Positions 1 to 7,501 of a DNA stretch of 64,000 nucleotides are shown one piece after another (within the stretch, counting starts at the first letter, position 1; every line of letters begins with the position of its first letter). This DNA is from Pseudomonas protegens CHA0 (GTDB lineage: Bacteria; Pseudomonadota; Gammaproteobacteria; Pseudomonadales; Pseudomonadaceae). The position numbers were made by a program, and so were the translations under genes. The stretch spans positions 4,527,001 through 4,591,000 of the forward strand of contig NC_021237.1 of the NCBI RefSeq assembly GCF_000397205.1. The letters are read 5' to 3'. The notes below the pieces were generated by a model that was not told where the DNA came from, ran no database searches, and saw nothing but the letters and a program-made list of their open reading frames with translations.

Positions 1-319
<319 letters not shown>

Positions 320-355
320 TCAGAACGCACACCCTTTTTCCATTCCCCCTTCCAC

Positions 356-1501
356 TTAAAGTGCCGCGTAGGCCAGCGCGGCAAGTTGCTGCGGGCGGGG
401 ATCGATCATGGTGTGCCGGCCCGAGGTGGTGGTGACAAAGCCGAAGCTCACCTCGCGTTCGGGGTCGGCAAAACTGATCGGGCCGCCCAGGCCGATATGA
501 CCGAAAGTCTCGGGCCCCATGCCGAGGGAGGCAGCCGGATCGGCCGGTTGCTCCATCATGCAGCCCAGGCCATAGCGCATGGGGCGTCGCCAGATGCGAT
601 CCATGTCATTGCTGTGCTCGCGGGTGAACTCACTCAACAGGTCGGGCCCGATCAGGCGGCCCCCCAGCAATGCACTGTAAAAGCCGGCCAGGCCATGGGC
701 GGTGCTGTGGCCGTTGACCCCCGGCTGCCGATAGGCCCACCAGCGGGGGTCGCAGGTGCGCCGGGGGACCATGCCCGGGTTGGTAAAGGCCAGGGTCGCG
801 ACATGCTCCGGCTCGGCAATGATCACCTTGCGCAGGTCCTCCGAGTAGTAGTCGCCCACCCGCCCCTCGGCGGCATCGAAATGCGCGATACGCTCAAAAT
901 CCTGTTCCTCGACCCCCAGGTAAACCTCCAGGTCATGGGGCCGGGTGATCCGCTCGTGGATGAAGGTGCAAGGCTCTCGACCGTCAACCCGGCGAATCAA
1001 CTCACCGATGACCCAGCCAAAGATAGTGGTGGCATACCCCAACCCGGTTCCTGGCTGCCACCACAATGGCTCGGCAGCCAGGATCTCAACCATGTGCTCC
1101 CAGTCATACATCATGGCGTTGTGATTGGGCCCGCGCAGCGCCGGTATGCCGGAGGTGTGGGTCATGACCTGGCGCACGGTGACCCGCCCCTTGCCGCCCT
1201 GGGCAAACTCGGGCCAGTAGCGGGCCACCGGCGCGTCGAGCTCCAGCTTGCCCTCCTCCACCAGCATCAGGGCAGCCACTGCGGCCAAGGGCTTGATGGT
1301 GCAGAAGGTATTGGCCAGGGTGCCGTGGTGCCACGGCTTGTTGCCCTCCAGGTCCGCCACGCCGGCCCACAGGTCGACCACGGTCTGGCCGCCGACCTGC
1401 ACACAGAGCCCGGCGCCGCGCTCCTGGGGATCATCGAACATTGCCTCGAAGGCGTGCAGCACGGCTTCGAAACCCTTCGCACATGTTCCTTGCGCTTCCA
1501 T
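356..1501 (-). CDS. Beta-lactamase-fold (CubicO/EstB-type) hydrolase with Cys in place of the nucleophilic Ser
   Basis: This is a 381-residue protein of the serine beta-lactamase/esterase EstB family (Pfam Beta-lactamase). The ATG at 1501 is preferred over the ATG at 1516 because GGGAG lies eight bases before it. Family landmarks are present: the general-base Tyr (Y156) after the WWQPGTGLGY segment, and the C-terminal HIG motif (H335-I-G337) in FGHIGLGG. The S-x-x-K motif reads C67-T-I-K70, encoded by TGC at 1303-1301, so the usual serine nucleophile is cysteine. No signal peptide is seen, so it is probably cytoplasmic. Substrate is unknown; relatives hydrolyse esters, beta-lactams or peptides. 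It may work as a thiol esterase or be inactive. It stands alone between fadH and a desaturase gene. Confidence 0.85.
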   Translation of the reverse strand: MEAQGTCAKGFEAVLHAFEAMFDDPQERGAGLCVQVGGQTVVDLWAGVADLEGNKPWHHGTLANTFCTIKPLAAVAALMLVEEGKLELDAPVARYWPEFAQGGKGRVTVRQVMTHTSGIPALRGPNHNAMMYDWEHMVEILAAEPLWWQPGTGLGYATTIFGWVIGELIRRVDGREPCTFIHERITRPHDLEVYLGVEEQDFERIAHFDAAEGRVGDYYSEDLRKVIIAEPEHVATLAFTNPGMVPRRTCDPRWWAYRQPGVNGHSTAHGLAGFYSALLGGRLIGPDLLSEFTREHSNDMDRIWRRPMRYGLGCMMEQPADPAASLGMGPETFGHIGLGGPISFADPEREVSFGFVTTTSGRHTMIDPRPQQLAALAYAAL

Positions 1502-1649
1502 TCTCAAAACTCCCATCCATCGTCATGCCGCCCTGGCGAGAGTCGGCCAGGGTCAGCATGAGTTAAAAACCGAAACCAAGAGGCCGGTTGCATTCGTCAA
1601 CGGCAATGCAAACCTGTGATAACAAGAACAATAAAGGTGCAAAGGACCT

Positions 1650-2717
1650 TCAGCCTCTGGACTGAAAGTGGACCGTATCCAACTTGAAACGATTTGCCCG
1701 CTTGTAGGTACCGAAGTCATTGAAACGAACTCCGGCCTTCGCCATGACTTCATGGGCATAGGGCGCCGTCATCTGTCGAAGATAAAAAGGATCTTTCACG
1801 ACAAAATGGTGAATACTGTGAGTACTGCCAAAGTTGAAACAGAACAACTGGAACGGCCACAACAGCCAATGGTTCATTACTTGGGTTTGCTGTAGAGCAT
1901 TGCGTGGCGCAACATCACCATAATAATGCATATTGGAACTGATGAAATACAGGCAGAACTGTCGAATCATATTCGGCGCAACAACAATGACCACTACACA
2001 ATCAATCACGTTCATCACTTGCAGCACTAACGGCGAACTTGGTGGCGGCACTCCTGCCAGGCCGCCCAGCCAGGTAGACAAGTGATAACCCAGGAACACA
2101 TACCAGCTGCCCCAGTACAGGAGCCCGAAAGGGGTATTGAGGCGAATGATCCTGGCCAGCAGTTTCATTTTCTGCCGCCAGCCCGGCGCGCAGACCGCAT
2201 TCACAAAGCCGAACAGGAAGCCATCCATCAGCTTCAGCAGCCTGAGAATGCCCCAGGGGTTGCCGCTGGTGGTGATCCAGGCCTCGACATCGGTGGCGGT
2301 TCCGGATTCCTTGTGATGATGAAAGTGCAGGCCGCGCCTGAGCCAGGGGCTGGGCATTCCCGGGCGCGTCAGCCAGCACAGCAGCATCATGAAGTTATGG
2401 GCCAGAGGCTGTTTCCGGAAATACAGACGGTGAATCAGGTCATGTTCAAGTTCATGAATGATCGAGGTCGACAGCGCGTTTACCAAGATGCACAACCACG
2501 CGGGCATGATGCCCTTCACATACAACACACCAGTCACCACCATAACTGTCACCGAAACAGCCATGGCACTTGCACCCAGGGCGTTCTGATAGTTCAGGAC
2601 AGGATAGCGTCTGCGTAGTTCGTTACCATGCTCGGTAATTTGGCGGGTGACTTCTTCGATCTTTTGCTGGTCAGTTACGGAGCGACCGCAATCAAGTTCC
2701 TTTTCTATGGAGTTCAT
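1650..2717 (-). CDS. Membrane fatty acid desaturase
   Basis: This 355-residue integral membrane di-iron desaturase (FA_desaturase family) shows three histidine boxes: HELEHD near residue 90, HFHHH near 131 and HSIHH near 303. Hydrophobic helices lie around residues 45-85 and 190-255. Such enzymes insert a double bond into acyl chains, using a ferredoxin or cytochrome partner that is not encoded nearby. The ATG at 2717 is chosen because AAAGGA stands seven bases upstream; the GTG immediately before it is an alternative. Base composition is visibly AT-richer than the neighbours, and the long upstream gap is also AT-rich, which suggests acquisition by transfer. Exact substrate cannot be told. 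Confidence 0.85.
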   Translation of the reverse strand: MNSIEKELDCGRSVTDQQKIEEVTRQITEHGNELRRRYPVLNYQNALGASAMAVSVTVMVVTGVLYVKGIMPAWLCILVNALSTSIIHELEHDLIHRLYFRKQPLAHNFMMLLCWLTRPGMPSPWLRRGLHFHHHKESGTATDVEAWITTSGNPWGILRLLKLMDGFLFGFVNAVCAPGWRQKMKLLARIIRLNTPFGLLYWGSWYVFLGYHLSTWLGGLAGVPPPSSPLVLQVMNVIDCVVVIVVAPNMIRQFCLYFISSNMHYYGDVAPRNALQQTQVMNHWLLWPFQLFCFNFGSTHSIHHFVVKDPFYLRQMTAPYAHEVMAKAGVRFNDFGTYKRANRFKLDTVHFQSRG

Positions 2718-3226
2718 CACTTCATCCTTTGAAGAAAATGAGTGGAGGCGAACTTCAATAGAAAGACATACTTCGATAGCAAAACAACCAATTGGGCCGA
2801 AACGGCGGCTACAACTGATAAGTGGCCCCCTGGACCGCTGGTTTTTTTAACAACTGTTATGAATGACCCAGCAGTCCACTTTGGAACTATTAGTTAGCCA
2901 CTATTGAGCCTCTTCGGATAAGTCCCGAAGAACTTTCAAGATTGCTTCATTGTCGAACAACCCATCAACCTGCAAAACCTCAAACTTCAACGAAAGTAGG
3001 GGCAACTGCACTAAACCTGACGCGCTCGACGCAGGCCCGCAGCACCCTGCCAGCCCTCTCTCCCCTGAGGCGACATCGCAGGCGCAGCCCAGGGAAAAGC
3101 CCGAAACGCCACGGAAAATGACCCATTTCATGCAAAAAAACGCTCTAACACACTGTTTTCCTGTACCTTTGGTCCAAATATCCGAGAAATGTCACGATCC
3201 AGCACACGGCCGCTGACTGTTTTCCC
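2718..3226. other. 509-base intergenic region, AT-richer than average
   Basis: No convincing gene was found here. It must hold the promoter of the leftward desaturase gene (near 2720-2860) and that of the rightward nitrilase-like gene (just before 3227). A leftward reading frame at 2901-3131 has a plausible-looking last 30 codons but no good start or ribosome-binding site, so it is not called. Confidence 0.4.
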
Positions 3227-4357
3227 ATGCGCAAACTTCTCTACATCACCCTCACCCTGGCCCTGCTTGCCGCCATCACCAGCTACGCCATCTGGACCCG
3301 TGATCGTCCAGGGGCGCACTACCTGTCGGACCTGCGTATCCAGCTCGCGGTGGACCAGGGTGTGCCTGCCGACCACGGCAACCTGCTGGCAATCCAGCCC
3401 GAGCTGTTCCCCACCGACTACCAGAGCATCGAGCGCCTGCATCGCAAGCTTGCGGCCTACATGCAGCAAGCCCGTGACAAGGGCCTGGTCAATGACAAGA
3501 CCATCGTCGTGCTGCCCGAGCATGTCGGCACCTGGCTGATGGTCAGTGGTGAAAAGAATGAGCTGTATCAGGCCACCTCTCTGAAAGAGGCAATGAACTG
3601 GCTGGCGGTGAGCAACCCGCTGCCGTTTCTCAAGGCGCTGATCAGCGCCAGGGGTGACAGCCGCCTGGACGATGCGTACCTGCGCATGAAGGCCAAGAGG
3701 ATGGCTCGGGACTATCAGTCGCTGTTCGGCGGCCTGGCCAAGGAGTTTCATGTGACCCTGGTGGCCGGCAGCATCATTCTTCCAGAACCCAGTGTCAGCC
3801 AGGGCAACCTGCAGATCGGCAGCGGCGCCCTGTACAACAGCAGCCTGGTGTTTGGCAGCGATGGCCTGCCCATGGGCCAGCCCCAGCGGCAGATCTACCC
3901 GACCTACGCCGAAAGCGGCTACGTGAAGGGCGATGCCGACAAAGCGCTGGAGGTTATCGACACCCCGGCCGGGCGCCTCGGTGTGCTGATCGGCAGCGAC
4001 AGCTGGTACCCCGACAACTACCGCAAGCTCAATGACCAGCACGCCCAACTGGTGGCGGTCCCGGCCTTTGTCATGGGCCGTGATGGCTGGGACAAACCCT
4101 GGCGCGGATACAAGAGCATCGCCACCCCCAGCGAAGTCAGCCTCAAGCCCGAGGAAGTCAGCGAGGGGGAGGCCTGGCATCGCCTGACACTGACTGCGCG
4201 CGCACCCAGCAGCCTGGCCAGCGCCGGGGTCAGCGTGTTCCTGCGCGGTCAGTTCTGGGACCAACGCAGCAGTGGCCAGAGTTTCATCAACAGCAACGGC
4301 CAGACCTTTGCCGACGACGGCAACCGCGGCGCCCGCCTGCTGAACATCTGGTTGTAG
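3227..4357 (+). CDS. Membrane-anchored nitrilase-superfamily protein lacking catalytic Lys and Cys
   Basis: This 376-residue protein begins with a hydrophobic segment (residues 4-23) that should anchor it in the inner membrane or act as a signal, followed by a carbon-nitrogen hydrolase fold. The Glu of the Glu-Lys-Cys triad is present (E98 in VVLPEHV). Where nitrilases read RKLVPTYAE this protein reads R221-Q222-I-Y-PTYAE, so the Lys is Gln. Where they read LICWENYMP it reads LIGSDSWYP, so the Cys is Gly256 with a Ser after it. Both codons were checked in the DNA (3890-3892 CAG, 3992-3994 GGC). It is probably a non-catalytic or rewired member. Four bases separate it from the downstream AraC gene, so the two are likely co-transcribed and functionally linked. 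Confidence 0.8.
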   Translation: MRKLLYITLTLALLAAITSYAIWTRDRPGAHYLSDLRIQLAVDQGVPADHGNLLAIQPELFPTDYQSIERLHRKLAAYMQQARDKGLVNDKTIVVLPEHVGTWLMVSGEKNELYQATSLKEAMNWLAVSNPLPFLKALISARGDSRLDDAYLRMKAKRMARDYQSLFGGLAKEFHVTLVAGSIILPEPSVSQGNLQIGSGALYNSSLVFGSDGLPMGQPQRQIYPTYAESGYVKGDADKALEVIDTPAGRLGVLIGSDSWYPDNYRKLNDQHAQLVAVPAFVMGRDGWDKPWRGYKSIATPSEVSLKPEEVSEGEAWHRLTLTARAPSSLASAGVSVFLRGQFWDQRSSGQSFINSNGQTFADDGNRGARLLNIWL

Positions 4358-4361
4358 GCCA

Positions 4362-5402
4362 ATGAAAACCCCACCGATGCGCCTGGGCGACTTGTCGGTG
4401 GGCTTCGTCCATAGCCTGGTGGACGCGGTCCTCAGCTACGGGCAGGACCCCACCCCCTTGCTGGAACAGTACGCCCTGGACGCCGCGCGCCTGGGCGAAG
4501 CCGGAGCGCGGCTGTCAATCCCGCGCTACATGCGCCTGGGCCACGGGGCGATCCAGCTGACCGGAGACCCGGCCCTGGGCTTGCGCATGGGCCGCCTGAG
4601 CCGGCTGAGCCAGGCCGGCCTGGCCGGAGTGACCGCAGCCCAGGCCCCCACCGTGCGCGAAGCCGCGCGCTGCCTGACCCGCTTCGAAGCTCTGTATGGC
4701 TCCAACTATCGCGGCCAGTCGAGCTTTCACGAGGATGCCAGCGGCGCCTGGCTGTGCTTCTACTCCATCAGCCCGTACAACGCCTACAACCGCTTCGTGG
4801 TGGACTCGATCATCTCCGGCTGGCTGCAGCAGTTGTCCAGCGTCGCCGACCAGGCGATCCACGCCGAACAGATCGATATCGAATTCCAGCGCCCGGACTA
4901 CCACGAGGCCTATGCGGTGCTCGGCCCCACGCCTATCCAGTTCGGCGCCGAACAGAACCAGCTGCGCCTGAGCCAGGCCAGCCTGGGCCTGCGCAACCCG
5001 CAGCATTGCCCAAGCACCTGGCGGCATCTGGTGCAGTTGTGCGAGAGAGAACTGGAACAACTGACCCGCACCCGCAGCCTGCGCGAACGCATCATTCAGA
5101 TGCTGGGGCCTTTGCTCAATGGCGGCCGCGAGCCCGACCTGGAAGAAGTGGCGATGCGCCTGAAGCTGCCGACCTGGACCCTGCGGCGCAAGCTGGCGGA
5201 AGAAGGGACGCAGTTCCGGGCGATTCTCAATGACACCCGCCGCGACCTGGCCATGACCTACATTCGCGATACTGAACTGGCGTTCGGGGAGATTGCCTAT
5301 CTGCTGGGCTTTGCCTCAGCCGAGGCGTTTCAACGGGCCTTCAAGCGCTGGAATGGCCAGACCCCCGGGGATTTTCGCCGCAGCCACCGACAATTCGGCT
5401 AG
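4362..5402 (+). CDS. AraC-family transcriptional regulator with arabinose-binding-like N-terminal domain
   Basis: This 346-residue regulator has an N-terminal effector domain of the type seen in OruR/ArgR-like AraC proteins (about residues 20-200) and a C-terminal double helix-turn-helix (about 240-340) ending in the signature LLGFASAEAFQRAFKRWNG. The ATG follows the upstream nitrilase-like stop codon by four bases, implying one transcript. The regulator probably responds to a small molecule handled by, or related to, that protein. The target cannot be told from the sequence. A small protein gene and its terminator converge on its 3' end. Confidence 0.88.
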   Translation: MKTPPMRLGDLSVGFVHSLVDAVLSYGQDPTPLLEQYALDAARLGEAGARLSIPRYMRLGHGAIQLTGDPALGLRMGRLSRLSQAGLAGVTAAQAPTVREAARCLTRFEALYGSNYRGQSSFHEDASGAWLCFYSISPYNAYNRFVVDSIISGWLQQLSSVADQAIHAEQIDIEFQRPDYHEAYAVLGPTPIQFGAEQNQLRLSQASLGLRNPQHCPSTWRHLVQLCERELEQLTRTRSLRERIIQMLGPLLNGGREPDLEEVAMRLKLPTWTLRRKLAEEGTQFRAILNDTRRDLAMTYIRDTELAFGEIAYLLGFASAEAFQRAFKRWNGQTPGDFRRSHRQFG

Positions 5403-5411
5403 AGAAACGGT

Positions 5412-5445
5412 AAAAAAAACGCCACCGGCGTTACAGCTCGGTGGC
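5412..5445 (-). terminator. Rho-independent terminator of the leftward microprotein gene
   Basis: Read leftward, the stem GCCACCG/CGGTGGC encloses the stop codon of the microprotein gene and is followed by a run of eight T. The mirror sequence also lies just past the AraC stop, so it may act weakly in both directions. Confidence 0.75.
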
Positions 5446-5517
5446 GTCTTCTGCAGGTTCCAGAGGATCCAGCTCGAAAGCCTGATACTCCAGCAGTTCC
5501 TCTTGGTATTCGTCCAT
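5431..5517 (-). CDS. 28-residue acidic microprotein
   Basis: A short frame starts MDEYQEELLEYQAFELD and ends with EDATEL. Eleven of 28 residues are Asp or Glu and there is no Lys or Arg, so it is strongly acidic and probably soluble. AAAAAGGAGTCCGCC directly before the ATG is a near-perfect ribosome-binding site with good spacing, and a clear terminator overlaps the stop codon, so this looks like an independent expressed gene. Function is unknown. It is too small for most gene finders. About 180 bases separate its start from the next palindrome to the right. Confidence 0.7.
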   Translation of the reverse strand: MDEYQEELLEYQAFELDPLEPAEDATEL

Positions 5518-5699
5518 GGCGGACTCCTTTTTCCGTTGTTGAAAGACCTTGTTCAATAGCCCTGTGCCTAATGACCATCGGGATCAGCATAAAGTGCCGG
5601 GATGACAGAAAAAATACTACCCCCCAGGTCAGGATTTCTATCATTAAAACGTAACAGCCCGTGAGGAATTTAACCCTCGAACACAGATGCAACTGCAAC

Positions 5700-5715
5700 G
5701 ATTGCAATTGCAATC
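5700..5715. promoter_or_regulatory. Palindromic operator candidate upstream of the E1-like orphan gene
   Basis: GATTGCAATTGCAATC is a perfect 16-base palindrome, preceded by further TGCAAC half-site-like units at 5688-5699. The core TTGCAATTGCAA recurs at 7412-7423 between the MarR gene and the full-length E1 gene. This placement fits an operator for that MarR protein. Confidence 0.6.
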
Positions 5716-5770
5716 ATATTTGCCAATCCGTTAGGGTAGCCGCTCTCCCCCCTTGCGGACGGCGCCGAGC

Positions 5771-6859
5771 ATGAACCCATCCTCACTTTTCCCCACTCGC
5801 CACAAGGCCCTCGCGCAACAGGCGGCCCAGGCCTGCCTGGACCTGCTCAGGAGCGCCCGCCCCCCTGGCGGTTCGCCACTCAACACCGTGCTGGAGATGG
5901 CCAATACCCTGGAGCTGGACCGGCGCACCGCACGCCAGTCCTTTGTGGTGCGCAGCCACGGCGCACCACAAAGGAGTACCCGGATCAGCGCCTGGCCATT
6001 GTGGTTCTCCACCGACAGCGCGGAAAAACCCCTGCTCTATCTGCACCGCTGCAGTTCTTCGGCGCAGTTGTGCGCGGTCAGCGCCGAGACCGCGGCGCGG
6101 GGCATCCTGTGCAACGACAGTGAGACCCAAACCTCCCCATGGCCCAAGGGTGCCGACCCGTCACTGGCGTTGTGGCTGGCCCACAACCCGCACTGCCTGC
6201 CATTCGACCCGGCCACTGGCGCAGAGGCCGAGGCGATTGTCCTGGAGGCCCTGCAACGCCTGTATATCGAGGGCCAGCCAGGCTTCTACTACCTGGCCCT
6301 GCATGACCATGAGCTGCAACTGGAACTGACGCCCGAGCAACGGCAAGCCGCATTGCAGGGCATGTACAAGGTGACGGACACCACTGCCCACCCAGCGGCG
6401 GGGCGCGTGCGCCTGCTGGGCGCCGGCCGGGCGTTTGCTCAGGTCAGGGCCGCGGCGGATCTGCTGCAGCGTGATTGGAAGGTGGCCAGCCAGCTCTGGA
6501 GTTGCCCCAGCTACACCCGCCTGGCGCGGGAAGCGGCTGCGGCGCAGCATTGGAATCGCCTGCATCCTGGGCAGGAGAGGCGCGGCTCACACCTGCAGCG
6601 CTGCCTGGCGGATGACTCGGCGCCCGTGATTGCAGTGACTGGCTACGGCCAGGCGGTGGCCGAACAGCTACGCCCTCACCTCAAGGCCGAGCTGGTGGCC
6701 CTGGGCACCGACTCCTTCGATGCCGCCCGCGACCCGCGACGCGGCCGCTGCCCCGAGGCACGCTGGATCGCCGTGCTGGCACTCAAGAGCCTGGCAGACG
6801 CTGGGCAATTGCCCATGCAATGTGTGGAACAGGCCATGGCGACCTATGGCCTGCCCTGA
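5771..6859 (+). CDS. Orphan protein resembling the C-terminal part of pyruvate dehydrogenase E1
   Basis: This protein of about 362 residues is homologous along its second half to the last third of the full-length E1 encoded downstream. The shared track runs from the P-C-x-x-x-DP and QR(L/M)Y segments through GMYKV/GLYRF, RLHPGQ/LLHPQQ, ALGTDSF/ALGTDGF and LKSLADAGQLP/LKALADDGEIP. The N-terminal 180 residues correspond loosely to the decayed pyrimidine domain, and the thiamine-diphosphate motif GDGExD...NLQ is absent. It therefore cannot bind cofactor alone. It could be a regulatory or decoy subunit, or a remnant kept for another role; the frame is intact. ATG 5771 is preferred; an in-frame TTG at 5753 is possible. 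A palindromic operator lies 55 bases upstream. Confidence 0.75.
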   Translation: MNPSSLFPTRHKALAQQAAQACLDLLRSARPPGGSPLNTVLEMANTLELDRRTARQSFVVRSHGAPQRSTRISAWPLWFSTDSAEKPLLYLHRCSSSAQLCAVSAETAARGILCNDSETQTSPWPKGADPSLALWLAHNPHCLPFDPATGAEAEAIVLEALQRLYIEGQPGFYYLALHDHELQLELTPEQRQAALQGMYKVTDTTAHPAAGRVRLLGAGRAFAQVRAAADLLQRDWKVASQLWSCPSYTRLAREAAAAQHWNRLHPGQERRGSHLQRCLADDSAPVIAVTGYGQAVAEQLRPHLKAELVALGTDSFDAARDPRRGRCPEARWIAVLALKSLADAGQLPMQCVEQAMATYGLP

Positions 6860-6870
6860 CGGTACCGGGC

Positions 6871-7341
6871 TCAGCTTTTGGAGCCTGTGTCGCCACCATT
6901 GGCCGCCGCCCGGGCCAGGGTCGCGGTGCGTTCCAGGGCATCGGCAAAGGCGTGTTTCTGCTCGCTGTCCAGTTGCGAGAGAAACAGCTCGGCCACTGTC
7001 GCCTCGTAGATTTTCCACATCTTCTTGCGCAGCTTTCGGCCTTCGTCGGTGATGCTGACAAAGGCCGCGCGACCATCGCCCTCGCAGCGCGAGCGCTGCA
7101 CCAGGCCGTCTTTTTCCAGGCGGTCCACCAGGCGCGTGAGGTTGTAGCGCTCGATGGCCAGCACATCGGCCAGTTCGTGCATGCGCCGGGTACCTTCGGC
7201 GCCGCTTTCCAGGCCCCAGAGGGCGTCGTACCAGGCATACGCCGGCAAGCCGGCCTGGGCCAGGCGGCGCTCGATTTCGCGAATCACCGTCCGGTGAGCC
7301 CTGACAAAACGGAACCAGACATCGGGCTCTTTTGAAGACAT
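6871..7341 (-). CDS. MarR-family transcriptional regulator
   Basis: This 156-residue winged-helix regulator carries the MarR core: helix 1 with FVRAHRTVIREIERRL, the recognition region LADVLAIERYNLTRLVDRLEKDGLV, and a wing R-x-x-C-E-G-D-G-R-A-A-F-V-S-I-T. The ATG at 7341 (MSSKEPDV) is chosen over the far-upstream in-frame start, which would read through the operator region and has no family similarity. It is convergent with the orphan E1-like gene (12 bases between stops) and divergent from the full E1 gene. A TTGCAATTGCAA palindrome in the divergent gap and another before the orphan suggest it represses all three genes in response to a small ligand. Confidence 0.85.
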   Translation of the reverse strand: MSSKEPDVWFRFVRAHRTVIREIERRLAQAGLPAYAWYDALWGLESGAEGTRRMHELADVLAIERYNLTRLVDRLEKDGLVQRSRCEGDGRAAFVSITDEGRKLRKKMWKIYEATVAELFLSQLDSEQKHAFADALERTATLARAAANGGDTGSKS

Positions 7342-7407
7342 GCCACACCATCCGAAGGTTTGAAGAAGGGTTGCAATAGTAACGCATGCCGGGATAGATT
7401 CGGCCAT

Positions 7408-7427
7408 GTAGTTGCAATTGCAATTAC
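7408..7427. promoter_or_regulatory. Palindromic operator candidate between MarR and E1 genes
   Basis: GTAGTTGCAATTGCAATTAC is a 20-base palindrome with one mismatched pair; its 12-base core is perfect and identical to the core at 5702-5713. It sits in the 160-base divergent promoter region of the MarR and E1 genes, where autoregulation and repression of the enzyme would be expected. Confidence 0.65.
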
Positions 7428-7501
7428 TTTTCCCAGCGCCGAATACCTTCCGATTCCACAAGAATCCGCGCGCTGGAACCCCGCCCAACACGGAGCCAGG
7501 T

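Noticed and set aside
2901..3131. Leftward 76-codon frame with plausible last 30 residues
   Set aside because: No ribosome-binding site, odd composition in the first half, and no family match. Kept as a low-probability gene only.
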